The notes: a model not told the origin generated them from the sequence alone. A DNA stretch of 64,000 nt from Sebastes aleutianus (GCA_916700875.1 CAKAKS010000060.1:558001-622000), one strand, 5' to 3'. Counted from the stretch's first letter, positions 23,850 through 34,600 are shown. A program made the numbers and translations.

Positions 23850-25655
23850 TTATTGAAGTGCGTTATTACAACCGGTTTAGATTTTATTGGGCACTGATTA
23901 CAAATCTTGAAATACTGAAAAAACACAGACAGGAAGACATTATGAAAATGAGTATGATGAATACTGCTTTTAAGTTTTCATAAATACTGTTGAGGGAAAT
24001 TAGTACATTGTCCCCAACTCATTTCACAACACCACACACTGTGAAAGGATTTATTTTGGATTTCACACTTGCCATCACACTTAAATGATTCCGATGTTGG
24101 TGAGCTTTTAATAATTATTGGCATTGATTTCTGAGGCGGCTTTGAATCGTGGCTTAATGTTTTGAGGGAATAACAATTAATTTGTGGGGCTGATTGATGT
24201 CAGCAAAACTCATTTTGCCCCACAGGAAAAAGGAAACATCTCCGACATGTTCAACAGCAACCTACATTTTCCACTGGTTTATAATCCAATTAGCAGAGCA
24301 GCATTTATAGTGGGTCTAAGCACATGGATAAATCTCTGTGTCTCCTTCAATGTAATGGATAATGGAACATCTTACACTACTGAAAATGACAATGATGCTA
24401 AAAAATATAAATGCAACCCTTTTCTGTTTTACAGTTCATGCTTCCATATAAGAACTCACTAACAGGAATTAGACAACACACTCAACAGCTGACCGAGATA
24501 GCCTGATATTGTTGTTTAAGATAACTTCAGATTACACAAAATGCATAAAAAAGGTCTGTCCTAAGGCATGTATACGTTTCTGACTCTGCAGTGGGAAAAA
24601 TCCCCTAAAACTAATGTATCTCTGAACTATCAGATAATCACACACATTTAGGATATTCTATGTAAGCCTCTTTTGATAACTGATGTCATAACTAATGTAA
24701 TATTGTTTCACTTCCATTCCCTGAAACTGTTTGGAGCCCCCCCCCTCTTTAAACAAGACACAGTCTAAACCCAGTATATGTCTGGACCGTTTATGTCAGT
24801 CTTTGAATTTGTGGTTAAATTGTTAAACAAATAGTCAGTGGTCATGTCTATAATGTTAAATACAGCAGGACATGTCCACCAGGTCCAGCGAGGACACGAG
24901 GGGACGCGTTGCTCCACTCAACTGGCCGTTCAAGCGGTGATGTGGAATGCACCTGATTGGTTCCTGGTTTTCTGCTCACCGTTTCAAACAGGAAACAACA
25001 TGGCGGCCTGTTCAAAAACTTTCTGTTATTCTGTGTAAACAATCCACCAAGTGAGAACTAGGCGATGATGTCACTGCTGAACCTGGTTTCAAGTTAGAAC
25101 TCACCTAGTTTGAATGCTTGGTCCAAGATTCGTGAGCTGGACGCGTCGCGCTGGACGGGCTCATTTGCTTAAAGGACTGTTCCCGCCTTTTCATTTTGAA
25201 AGAGCAAATACAGGATGTTCAAAACAAAGACATGGAGCATTAGACATTATATTTCTGTAGCCATTGTTAATATTTTAATATAATAATGCTGTACATATGC
25301 TCATTTTGCTGCATATTTTGTGTTGGTATTAACTTTATCAAGGATGGTAGAGGTGTCTTATGTATACTTTATTTTGTATATATTACTATTATATGCTAGT
25401 TTAATTTTCCCCTGTGAGATCAAAAGTTTATATTATCATATTGCTTTAATAGTTGGGCTTGTTTTTTTTCTGGACAAAGCTAAATTTAAAGTAGAAGTGT
25501 TCACAGCTGTATGTGGTTTGCAGGGAGAGAATCATCCATGTCAATGTGAACATTAGGGATGTGTATTAGTACCAGGTGTAATGCAGCTAAATCAAATATA
25601 GCAACAAATCCGAATATGAGATGCGTGGAAGAGCCACGTGTGAACCAGGTCTGTG
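23850..25655. other. No gene seen
   Basis: Non-coding; includes a C-run at about 24738-24746. A tract of short open frames near 25320-25560 has hydrophobic translations but no domain or start context that supports a gene. Confidence 0.4.
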
Positions 25656-25659
25656 TGTG

Positions 25660-26735
25660 TGTTACCCACACACTGAATGATGAGACAGGTTTTTCTCATC
25701 CAGGTGCCAGGTACATTTATTCAGCTGTAAACATAGTAAAAAGAACAGTCAAGGATGAACGCCGGCTTTGTTCTCTACTGCTTTCCTGACTGTTATGCTA
25801 CGACTGCCCTGACTTCCGGCTACAGAAGAATAACTATACAGTAACTAAATATCACTAAATCACTATCAAGTAATACAATGGAAGTATTCAGTACACAATA
25901 TACCATAAGCTAAATCTATCCTGAAACTATCATTACCAAATCACCATGGCAACTGTGCAGCCTCTAATACACACTCTTATTATATCAACCACTGAACATA
26001 TTATACTAATTATATCAACCTCTGAACATATTATACTAATTATATCAACCTCTGAACATATTATACTAATTATATCAACCTCTGAACCTATTACAGATTA
26101 ATTATATCAACAACTGAACATTTGTTTACGATGTCACTGCATCTTAGATGGGAATACATTTACACAATCAATACACAACCGTGAACTGTACCGTTCCCGC
26201 GCCACGGACCTAAAATAGCTATTCAAGCTAGCCTTTGTTAGCATTAGCTAGCGGACTAACTCCGTGACGTACATCACACTTATAAACATAAACACACGGC
26301 CCCATAAACGATAATAAACTTAACACACAATTATCAGTACTATATATGGCGCTTGTGTACGTCTCTCACCTGTAAACATAGTAAAAAGAACAGTCAAGGA
26401 TGAACGCCGGCTTTGTTCTCTACTGCTTTCCTGACTGTTATGCTACGACTGCGCTGACTTCCGGCTACAGAAGAATAAGAGCGCCAGTCGCTGACATATC
26501 AAAGCCACTACCGCCACCTACTGGTCAATACAAAATGTTGTCATAGAATTACTTGACACTAAAGCAGGTGGGTTTACTGTCCTTTGTACTGTCTTTTAAG
26601 TGACACCAAGCGCTTTAAAAATAATAATGGTAATAATAATAATAATTACAAAAATAACCATGGTGGGGGTACCAAAATAATGACATACAGGTTTCTGGGC
26701 ACAATCCTTAACCCTAAAATGTCCAGGGTGCCACA
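25660..26735 (-). repeat. 3' LTR of the Gypsy element
   Basis: It is 1,076 bp. On the minus strand it begins TGTGGCACCCTGGAC and ends GGGTAACA. It holds a 109-bp internal direct repeat (25725-25833 and 26370-26478, one mismatch seen), a four-unit 30-bp tandem repeat (about 25980-26100) and an (AAT)n-rich tract near 26620-26650. A polyadenylation signal AATAAA reads on the minus strand at 25721-25716. Confidence 0.93.
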
Positions 26736-26747
26736 CCCTCCCCTACT
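26736..26747 (-). other. Polypurine tract of the Gypsy element
   Basis: The minus strand reads AGTAGGGGAGGG immediately before the 3' LTR start (TGTGGC). A purine run in this position primes plus-strand DNA synthesis in LTR retrotransposons. Confidence 0.8.
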
Positions 26748-27270
26748 TAAGAAAAATAAAAAAAATGTATTACATTTTTTTTCTTAACTCCATACACACC
26801 TATAACTGTACTACTGGTGTCTCTGCTTGAATAATCACCGTGGTTACATACACTAATAGCAAATACCTGTCCAATTAAGGTATTCTTCACACCATGTTCA
26901 ATTAGACACAGTTAAAACTCATAGAAGAAGTTAGTACTGATCAATTGATACACAACACAAAATATTGTCGAGGGTAACCATTCTTTTCCATTCAAGATCC
27001 ATAAACATGTCCACCTCCTTAGGAGGAATTCTCTACTGTAACTAGACTCACTTATCGGCCAACATTTCACTATAGTCTGTTGCCACCTTTCTCATGTTTA
27101 CATATTAAGACACCATAACGTGTGTTTGTCACCATCTCAGTTTCAATTTATGACACCACATTATGTACTTTAAGATGCGCGTTATATTCTTGTGTGTTGT
27201 TTACGATGTTGTTTTTTCACATTCTTGCTCTTATCCTATTTAACCTGTTATGAGTTTGTTACTCCAGTCT
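26748..27270. other. Non-coding 3' internal region of the Gypsy element
   Basis: About 520 bp lies between the end of pol and the polypurine tract. No additional open frame such as env is visible on the element's strand. Confidence 0.6.
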
Positions 27271-30200
27271 CTAGCGTATTGTCTTTATGTCTGTGGGCAT
27301 CCAAGGTCTCCACAGTGTCTGGAAACAAGGTGTTGGTGTGTCCACCTCAATACTGTCCATACCAGCTTGTCTCACTGTAGGTTGTCCCAGTGCATCATAC
27401 GTCAGCATACTTGGCCGTCGCCGCTCTCTCTGAGGGTGAACATGCCGTGCCACAGGTGATGACCCCTGTTCTGTGTCTGAGTCTCTGTCTCCTTGTTGAT
27501 GTTGTTCTACATCAGATGTCTGCTCATGTAGGCTGTGTTGATCCTGTGTTGTCTGCAGCTGAAGTTCCTCCTCTCCTCCAGCATCCAGTCTTGCTTCACA
27601 GGCCTCTGTTTCAGGATTTGGAGCATTAACTCTGCCGTCATGGTTGTCCTGATATGGCTGAAGTTCCTCCTCTCCTCCAGCATCCAGTCTTGCTTCACAG
27701 GCCTCTGTTTCAGGATTTGGAGCATTAACTCTGCCGTCATGGTTGTCCTGATATGGAACCCGCCACACAAATTCACCTTCATCCTCACTTTCCATATCCA
27801 TGTCCTGAGGTAGTAGCTGTTGCTGAGTTTTCCCTCTGTTTTGTCTCAAGCCCCTCTTTCTTTTGTCCTGCTCTTCTTTCTCTGGTCTTTCCACAGGTAG
27901 GCTGTCACACGGAAGCAACAGATTTCTGTGTACTGTGCGGCTCTTACCTCCTCTCTCCGGCTTGACCTCATAAACAGGGATGTTAGGGCTCTTTTGACTG
28001 ACCACCACATACACTGTATCCTCCCAGTGTGAACGAAGCTTGCCAGGCCCTCCTCTTTCAGTGAGGTTGCGGAGCAGGACTCTGTTGCCAGGATGAAGCT
28101 GGGCTCCGTAGGTCTTTTTGTCGTAGTATGTTTTGCCTCTAGAAGCTTCTTTCTGAGCTGCTGTTCCTGCAATCTCATAGGCCTCTTTCATCCGTGACTG
28201 CCATTTAGCCACATACTCCTCATAGCTAACTTGTTGCTCCTGTGATGGTAAGTTGAACAAGATATCCACAGGGAGTCTGGGAGTGCGGCCGAACAACAAA
28301 AAGTAAGGGGAGAACCCAGTAGCGTCGCTCCGAGTGCAGTTGTAGGCGTGCACTACTTTCGCCAGTGAGTTCTTCCAGTCAGCCTTTTCAGCATCAGTCA
28401 GTGTTCTCAGCATGGACAGAAGAGTTCTATTGAAACGTTCCACTTGTCCATTGCCTTGTGGGTGATATGGAGTAGTGTGAGAGCCACGCATGCCACAGAC
28501 CTGTTGCAGCTGGGAAAACATCTTGTTCTCAAATTCCCGGCCCATGTCGTGATGGATTCTTGCTGGGAAGCCGAAATTGAGGGCAAAGTCATCAAAGACT
28601 TTTTCCACCACTGTCTTAGCTGACTTGTTTTTTGTTGCGTACGCTTGTGCGAAGCGTGTAAAGTGATCCATCACCACTAGAATGTATTCATAGCCATGTT
28701 TACAGGTCTCCAGATGTAAAAAGTCAATTGACACAAGCTCAAAAGGATAGGTAGTGGTAATGGGGGTCAGTGGGGCTCTGGTGGGCTTACTTGGCCGTTT
28801 CCTCTTCAGACATTCACAGGCATGCATCACAAAGTGTTCCACATCACTTTGCATTCGGGGCCAGTAGAACCTGTCTCTTATTAGTCCCAGTGTTCTTTCT
28901 GCCCCCAAATGTCCCATTTCTTTATGCAGTTCTCTGAACACAGTGTCATGGTGCTCTTTGGGAAGGAGGAGCTGATCTCTGCCATTAGCTCTCCTGTAGA
29001 GGACTCCGTCATCATTTACATGTAGTCTGCTCCACTGTCTCAACAAGATTTTTACATCAGGTGACTCTGCTTTTAAAGTACGACCTTTTGGCAGGTAGTT
29101 GTTGGCTTTGTAATGCATGACACGACCAATCACAGCATCTTGATCTTGACTCACTCTGATTTCCTCTTGTGAGAGAGACTTTCCAACAGACAGTGATGTG
29201 GTGTCTTGCACTAGGCTGATGGCATTCTGGCTGACTACCGTTGTCTCGTGAAAAGAGCTTTTCCTCTGTATCACAGTGCTCTCCACGGCAGCCCTGATCA
29301 CATCCTGTTGTACCTCTGCTGTGCACTGGTCCATGTACTGGTTGATGTTGAGTGGTAACCTGGAGAGACCGTCAGCATCTGCATTCCTCTTGCCTGGTCG
29401 GTACCTGATCGTGAAGTTGAAGTCAGCCAATTCACCCACCCACCGATAGCCTGTAGCATTTAGTTTTGCAGTTGTGAGGACATATGTCAGGGGGTTATTG
29501 TCCGTGTAGACGACGAAATGTGGGGCATAATAAAGATAGTCACGAAAGCGTTCACAAATTGACCACTTTAAGGCCAAGAATTCCAGCTTTCCAGAATGCA
29601 TATGATAGTTTTTCTCAGGGGATGTTAATGTCCGTGAACCATATGCAATCACCTTCATCTTGCCTTCTCGTTTCTGGTACAACACAGACCCCAAGCCCTC
29701 TTGTGAAGCATCACAGTGGAGTATGAATGGCTCTGCAAAATCAGGATAGCTCAAAATAGGTGGCTCTATTAGACAGTCAATCAACCTATTAAAAGCATCT
29801 TGGTGGCTCTGGGTCCAACAAATAGGTGTATTGGGTGGTGGTCGGCCCCTCTGTTTTGCACTAACCTTTTTTCCCTTTGTTCTTAGCACAGGTGGTGGAG
29901 CTCTGTCTGGAGGCAGGGTCAGAAGCTGGTACAGCGGTTTTGCTAACTTAGAGAAGTTTGGGATATAGGCCCTGTAATAGGAGAGGAAGCCAAGGACTCT
30001 GCTCAACTCCCCTACTGTGGATGGTGGTCGGTCTTTCAGAGCTTGAACAGGAGCTATTTCAGCTGGATCCATGGTGTATCCTTCTTCTGACACCATCCGC
30101 CCGAGAAAGCGAACTTTCCGCTTGAATACATCACATTTCTTTGGACTCAATTTGACACCATGTTTTTGGTATCTCTGCAGGACAGCACGGATGTGGTCTA

Positions 30201-32004
30201 CATGACCGTCAAATGAAGGAGAGTGAACTAGGTTGTCATCTAAATATGGCTGACAGGTGACATCACGAAGGCCCCTCAGACAGTCCTCCATACTCCTTTG
30301 GAACTCTGCTGGAGCTGAGCTAAGGCCAAAGGGTATGCGGTTCCATTGGTATAAGCCCCAGGGTGTTATAAAGGCTGTGAGGTGGCGACTTTCAGGGTCC
30401 AGGAACCCCTGATGATATGCTTTGCCCTGATCAAGGACTGAAAACCAGGAGCTGCCGTGCAGGGAGTCTAGCATGTCCTGGATCCTTGGAATCGGGTGTC
30501 TGTCTGGTACAGATTTCCTGTTGAGTTCTCTGTAATCGCAGCACAGCCTCAATTCACCTGACTTCTTGCGAACACAGACGATCGGGGAGGAGTAGGGTGA
30601 CCTTGACTCTGAAATCCACCCACGATTCAGCAGATCTTGGAGGTATTCCTTCACCTCTTGGTGCAGCGGTTTTGGCACTGACATGTAGGTTTTTCGAACA
30701 GGTGTGGTGTCATGCAGTGTGATGTGCACATTTAAGGTGGGAATGCATCCAACATCCTGGTCATCATAAGCAAAAGCATGACATTCCTCTTGTAACATCT
30801 GTCTCGTAATCTGCTGCTGCTCTTCACTTAGATGGTCTAGTTTAACTGGAGGATCCCACTGGGATGGCTTTTGGCTGTGTTGTGTGTTGCTGATTACCTC
30901 ATTTAGCTGAATGGGAGGCTGTGCTGTATTTTGTCCAGCTGTCTCCGGTGTCTTATCAGCTGTCTCTGGTGTTTCGTCAGAGGACTCCACTGTGATGGGA
31001 TATACTGCCTTTATTTCCTCTAGGTGTCCCAGAATGGTGCGAGGGATTAAGGTGACATCAAGCTTGCTGATGTTAGCAACTGAGACAGGGATGTGTACTG
31101 ACCTTCCCTCACTGATAGTGACCAGTCCCTCTTGGATGACTAGACCCTCAGGCAGCTGTGACAGCACATCACGAACAAACAACAGACTTTGTCCTGCAAA
31201 CTGGGCTCCAACATGTGCACGGACATAGGTAGTGGTTATCTGTTCCGCAGCCAGGTGTATTCCCCTCTTCCCTGTCTGCACTGTCCCCACACATGGGCTC
31301 TGATCTGTGTGTAGTACCTTTAGCACTGCCTTAGCTGTTTTCACTGACACTGAGAAAATGCGGCTGATCCTCTGGTAGTGTTGTGACCATGGCTGTCGCT
31401 TTCCCCACTTACCCACTACTTCTTCTATCACGTTGAATCCTATAATGGGTTGTTCTGCCACGTTGGGATCACTGGATACTAACATGGGAACCAATAGTGT
31501 CTTTTCTGGATGAGTGTCACAGTCCAAATAAAACTCAGTTTCGATCCACCCATCATATGGGATTTCACTCCCATTTGCAGCTAATGCCACCAGCGGTTCT
31601 GTCCCCAAAAGCTCAGTAAGCGGCCTGACAGTGCTGTGTGGAAGGTGTTTTTTTCGCCAGTCATTATTGATGAGACTTGCCTGAGCACCAGTGTACCATA
31701 GAGCCTCGACAGGTACATTGTCTAGATGGCACTGGACCATGCATCTTCTCCCGATGAGACTGATGAGCTTGGCTTGACGTTGTGAAGGCACATAACTTGT
31801 GGATGTGTCACTTCTGAGGTTGCTGCTGTCTGGCAGTGGGGTGGCAGATAGAGTGTCTGTGTGATCATTTCGCTCTTGAGAAGGTGAGGAGGTGTTTTGC
31901 AGAGAAACAGAATTTACCTGGGACCTGGAGAGTGGGTGGGCTACTGTGGGTCCCGCATCAGCAGCCCCCTCCCGTTTCCCTGCGTGAATCTGCCCTGCCT
32001 GCAA
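27271..32004 (-). CDS. Gypsy Pol polyprotein (protease, RT, RNase H, integrase)
   Basis: An uninterrupted 1,577-codon frame, opened by a TTG rather than an ATG, so it should be made as a Gag-Pol fusion by -1 frameshifting (site 31974-31980). The retropepsin active site is at residues 103-108, but the catalytic aspartate is tyrosine (WYTGAQ, codon 31695-31693). Reverse transcriptase follows, with FGLSSAPAEFQ and YLDD near residue 587. RNase H starts at FILHCDAS and continues through VYTDNNPL. The integrase has an HHCC finger (HLGAERTL..., C..C) and a DDE core: SIDFL, DMGREFE, QVERFN. The C-terminal tail is acidic and carries a tandem 33-residue duplication. The frame is otherwise full length, so this copy looks young but protease-defective. 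Confidence 0.93.
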   Translation of the reverse strand: MQAGQIHAGKREGAADAGPTVAHPLSRSQVNSVSLQNTSSPSQERNDHTDTLSATPLPDSSNLRSDTSTSYVPSQRQAKLISLIGRRCMVQCHLDNVPVEALWYTGAQASLINNDWRKKHLPHSTVRPLTELLGTEPLVALAANGSEIPYDGWIETEFYLDCDTHPEKTLLVPMLVSSDPNVAEQPIIGFNVIEEVVGKWGKRQPWSQHYQRISRIFSVSVKTAKAVLKVLHTDQSPCVGTVQTGKRGIHLAAEQITTTYVRAHVGAQFAGQSLLFVRDVLSQLPEGLVIQEGLVTISEGRSVHIPVSVANISKLDVTLIPRTILGHLEEIKAVYPITVESSDETPETADKTPETAGQNTAQPPIQLNEVISNTQHSQKPSQWDPPVKLDHLSEEQQQITRQMLQEECHAFAYDDQDVGCIPTLNVHITLHDTTPVRKTYMSVPKPLHQEVKEYLQDLLNRGWISESRSPYSSPIVCVRKKSGELRLCCDYRELNRKSVPDRHPIPRIQDMLDSLHGSSWFSVLDQGKAYHQGFLDPESRHLTAFITPWGLYQWNRIPFGLSSAPAEFQRSMEDCLRGLRDVTCQPYLDDNLVHSPSFDGHVDHIRAVLQRYQKHGVKLSPKKCDVFKRKVRFLGRMVSEEGYTMDPAEIAPVQALKDRPPSTVGELSRVLGFLSYYRAYIPNFSKLAKPLYQLLTLPPDRAPPPVLRTKGKKVSAKQRGRPPPNTPICWTQSHQDAFNRLIDCLIEPPILSYPDFAEPFILHCDASQEGLGSVLYQKREGKMKVIAYGSRTLTSPEKNYHMHSGKLEFLALKWSICERFRDYLYYAPHFVVYTDNNPLTYVLTTAKLNATGYRWVGELADFNFTIRYRPGKRNADADGLSRLPLNINQYMDQCTAEVQQDVIRAAVESTVIQRKSSFHETTVVSQNAISLVQDTTSLSVGKSLSQEEIRVSQDQDAVIGRVMHYKANNYLPKGRTLKAESPDVKILLRQWSRLHVNDDGVLYRRANGRDQLLLPKEHHDTVFRELHKEMGHLGAERTLGLIRDRFYWPRMQSDVEHFVMHACECLKRKRPSKPTRAPLTPITTTYPFELVSIDFLHLETCKHGYEYILVVMDHFTRFAQAYATKNKSAKTVVEKVFDDFALNFGFPARIHHDMGREFENKMFSQLQQVCGMRGSHTTPYHPQGNGQVERFNRTLLSMLRTLTDAEKADWKNSLAKVVHAYNCTRSDATGFSPYFLLFGRTPRLPVDILFNLPSQEQQVSYEEYVAKWQSRMKEAYEIAGTAAQKEASRGKTYYDKKTYGAQLHPGNRVLLRNLTERGGPGKLRSHWEDTVYVVVSQKSPNIPVYEVKPERGGKSRTVHRNLLLPCDSLPVERPEKEEQDKRKRGLRQNRGKTQQQLLPQDMDMESEDEGEFVWRVPYQDNHDGRVNAPNPETEACEARLDAGGEEELQPYQDNHDGRVNAPNPETEACEARLDAGGEEELQLQTTQDQHSLHEQTSDVEQHQQGDRDSDTEQGSSPVARHVHPQRERRRPSMLTYDALGQPTVRQAGMDSIEVDTPTPCFQTLWRPWMPTDIKTIR
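27559..27756 (-). repeat. 99-bp tandem duplication in the Pol C-terminal tail
   Basis: Two adjacent 99-bp units (27559-27657, 27658-27756) encode two copies of a 33-residue acidic segment containing NAPNPETEACEARLDAGGEE. The frame is kept. The copies look identical, so the duplication is recent. It lies outside catalytic domains. Confidence 0.9.
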
Positions 32005-33425
32005 CCACGAGAAAGATGGCCTTCTAGCCCACAGCGATAACAGTGTCTACATGTGTCGCCGGCCTGAGCCTCTCTGCATGCCTGGCATCCTCTTGCCCAC
32101 CTTGCAGCTGATGGTGGCCGGTTGTCTGTACTGGGTCTTGGCTTTGTTGCTTCTAGTGTCTCCTGAAACATTTTCTTCACCTCAAGAAATTCAGCCTTGA
32201 GGCCCTCAATAAGCTTAGTAGTCTCTGGATCAGGCCCTTTACTCTGTCCTTGTTTTTTCTTTGTGGAGACTACCACATCCCCTTTTGACTGTGTTTCATC
32301 ATTTGAGTCTGTTTCATTGTTCAGAGGCAAGTGACTGTTGTTAGGTCGCTGTTGCTGTTCTGTATGGATCTCATTTACTCTGGGAGGCTTGACTGTGATG
32401 TTTCTCCTAAGCTTATTTTGCCTCTCTAACTCGAGACTGGCAGCCTCATTTATCTTTTCTATCAGGACTTCATCTGTGACTTTATGGTTGCTAAGGTGAG
32501 GTTTCAGCTGAAACTTCACTGCCTCACTAAACATACCAGTCTCTAATGAGCGCAGAAACTTACGCTGGATTAAGTCTGGACTGAACTGTTCCCCTTCCTC
32601 CTCATCACCAGACTTCCAGAGCAGTTTCTCTCTGAGCTCGATTGCCCAGAACAAAAAGGCTTGAGCTGATTCCTTGGGATCTTGGGATATGTTCATGAGT
32701 CTATTGAGCAGGTCAGATGATGAGTCCACTTTGTAATGTCCTCTCAGTATGGTTCTCAATATGGAGAGTGTGAGGTCCCGCTTAACCTCCAGCAAGTCTC
32801 GAAGGTGAAGGCCAGGACTTACTGCTTTAATCACCGCTTCGATGATTTCAGTCTCTGTGTAGCCCTTCTTCCGCCCTGATTCAATCTGGTTGGTCAGACT
32901 GGTGAAAGATAATTTGTCCCTCTGTCCAGCCTCCCCTATCTGACCCCAAATCCGGAAATCTTTTCTCAAAGTCACTTCTGGTGCTGTGATGGGTGCAGGC
33001 TGAATGGCCTCCCTCTCTTTTACCACTGTTGTGTTGCTCAGCTGGGTCCCCAGCACCTCAATCTTCTCCTCCAGAGCACGACGTGCCTCTGCCTGAGCCT
33101 GCTGAAGCTGTGTGTACTCTTGTCTCAGTCTCTCTAGTTCACTAGGCTCAGTTTGTTGTTTTTCTACTTTGTCACCGTCATTTCTTTGTAATGATTGTAC
33201 GTATAAAGAAAGTTCACTCAGAAACTGTTGGAACACGTGAGATTCCTCACTCTCTTCAATCTCGCTCAAAGTGCTCTCTGTTAACCGAATCAGGGCCCGA
33301 CGGGATTGTCCTCTAAATCCCTCCCCTTTTGGTTCACTGCACTTGAGACGCTGGCACACATTGATGAGTTCTGGTTGCCCAAGTGTCCACAGCACTGCAC
33401 TGATGTTGTCCTGGAGTTGCTCCAT
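31941..33425 (-). CDS. Gypsy Gag polyprotein
   Basis: A 494-codon frame from an ATG that starts about 100 bp after the 5' LTR. The N-terminal region (MEQLQDNISAVLWTLGQ...) is helical in appearance. A coiled-coil-like, Gln/Glu-rich stretch lies near residues 85-135, and a capsid-like region with W and Leu-rich helices spans about residues 160-350. One zinc knuckle near the C-terminus reads CYRCGLEGHLSRGC (CX2CX4HX4C), with further cysteines (CQAC, CRHC) just before it. It would package the element's RNA in cytoplasmic particles. The stop (31943-31941) lies 34 bases after the slippery heptamer, within the overlap with pol. The frame is intact. Confidence 0.9.
   Translation of the reverse strand: MEQLQDNISAVLWTLGQPELINVCQRLKCSEPKGEGFRGQSRRALIRLTESTLSEIEESEESHVFQQFLSELSLYVQSLQRNDGDKVEKQQTEPSELERLRQEYTQLQQAQAEARRALEEKIEVLGTQLSNTTVVKEREAIQPAPITAPEVTLRKDFRIWGQIGEAGQRDKLSFTSLTNQIESGRKKGYTETEIIEAVIKAVSPGLHLRDLLEVKRDLTLSILRTILRGHYKVDSSSDLLNRLMNISQDPKESAQAFLFWAIELREKLLWKSGDEEEGEQFSPDLIQRKFLRSLETGMFSEAVKFQLKPHLSNHKVTDEVLIEKINEAASLELERQNKLRRNITVKPPRVNEIHTEQQQRPNNSHLPLNNETDSNDETQSKGDVVVSTKKKQGQSKGPDPETTKLIEGLKAEFLEVKKMFQETLEATKPRPSTDNRPPSAARWARGCQACREAQAGDTCRHCYRCGLEGHLSRGCRQGRFTQGNGRGLLMRDPQ
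31974..31980 (-). promoter_or_regulatory. Candidate -1 frameshift site GGGAAAC
   Basis: On the minus strand, in the gag-pol overlap, the sequence reads G-GGA-AAC in the gag frame. This fits the canonical X-XXY-YYZ slippery heptamer. A -1 slip leads directly into the pol frame (..GKREGAADAGP). GC-rich sequence follows, but I have not modelled a pseudoknot. Confidence 0.75.
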
Positions 33426-33501
33426 CTTTATCTTGTCTTCACTTGTCTAGGTTCGTCTCTTTAGAAGGAACTGCATCTCTTTCTGATGTCCAAACAGTCC
33501 C

Positions 33502-33519
33502 TCCTGGCTTAGCTCGCCA
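33502..33519 (-). other. Primer-binding site (tRNA-Arg-like) of the Gypsy element
   Basis: The minus strand reads TGGCGAGCTAAGCCAGGA, five bases after the 5' LTR end. It matches the complement of a vertebrate tRNA-Arg 3' end as I recall it, apart from a short internal difference. The tRNA identity needs confirmation against the host tRNA set. Confidence 0.65.
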
Positions 33520-33524
33520 GATTA

Positions 33525-34600
33525 TGTTACCCACACACTGAATGATGAGACAGGTTTTTCTCATCCAGGTGCCAGGTACATTTATTCAGCTGTAAACATA
33601 GTAAAAAGAACAGTCAAGGATGAACGCCGGCTTTGTTCTCTACTGCTTTCCTGACTGTTATGCTACGACTGCCCTGACTTCCGGCTACAGAAGAATAACT
33701 ATACAGTAACTAAATATCACTAAATCACTATCAAGTAATACAATGGAAGTATTCAGTACACAATATACCATAAGCTAAATCTATCCTGAAACTATCATTA
33801 CCAAATCACCATGGCAACTGTGCAGCCTCTAATACACACTCTTATTATATCAACCACTGAACATATTATACTAATTATATCAACCTCTGAACATATTATA
33901 CTAATTATATCACCCTCTGAACATATTATACTAATTATATCAACCTCTGAACCTATTACAGATTAATTATATCAACAACTGAACATTTGTTTACGATGTC
34001 ACTGCATCTTAGATGGGAATACATTTACACAATCAATACACAACCGTGAACTGTACCGTTCCCGCGCCACGGACCTAAAATAGCTATTCAAGCTAGCCTT
34101 TGTTAGCATTAGCTAGCGGACTAACTCCGTGACGTACATCACACTTATAAACATAAACACACGGCCCCATAAACGATAATAAACTTAACACACAATTATC
34201 AGTACTATATATGGCGCTTGTGTACGTCTCTCACCTGTAAACATAGTAAAAAGAACAGTCAAGGATGAACGCCGGCTTTGTTCTCTACTGCTTTCCTGAC
34301 TGTTATGCTACGACTGCGCTGACTTCCGGCTACAGAAGAATAAGAGCGCCAGTCGCTGACATATCAAAGCCACTACCGCCACCTACTGGTCAATACAAAA
34401 TGTTGTCATAGAATTACTTGACACTAAAGCAGGTGGGTTTACTGTCCTTTGTACTGTCTTTTAAGTGACACCAAGCGCTTTAAAAATAATAATGGTAATA
34501 ATAATAATAATTACAAAAATAACCATGGCGGGGGTACCAAAATAATGACATACAGGTTTCTGGGCACAATCCTTAACCCTAAAATGTCCAGGGTGCCACA
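33525..34600 (-). repeat. 5' LTR of the Gypsy element
   Basis: It is 1,076 bp and nearly identical to the 3' LTR. The minus strand shows a TATATA box in 'gcgccatatatagtact' near 34206-34216, a plausible promoter, and the same internal 109-bp direct repeat (33590-33698 and 34235-34343). At the junction of the 109-bp unit near 34234 the minus strand reads TTTACAG|GTGAGA, a splice-donor-like sequence. Confidence 0.92.

Larger units (their letters stand above)
25660..34600 (-). mobile_element. Complete Ty3/Gypsy LTR retrotransposon
   Basis: An 8.94-kb element on the minus strand: 5' LTR 34600-33525, primer-binding site, gag, pol, polypurine tract, 3' LTR 26735-25660. Both LTRs are 1,076 bp with TG..CA ends, and I found only two base differences between them (26048/33913 and 26664/34529). 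Insertion is therefore recent. The flanks show a possible 4-bp duplication TGTG (25656-25659 and 34601-34604), although the left side is a TG repeat. Domain order protease-RT-RNase H-integrase defines Ty3/Gypsy. No env and no chromodomain were recognised. Confidence 0.93.

Noticed and set aside
25320..25560. Hydrophobic small ORF as a membrane protein
   Set aside because: AT-rich DNA yields Leu/Ile/Phe-rich frames by chance. There is no supporting start context, conservation or neighbouring exon.
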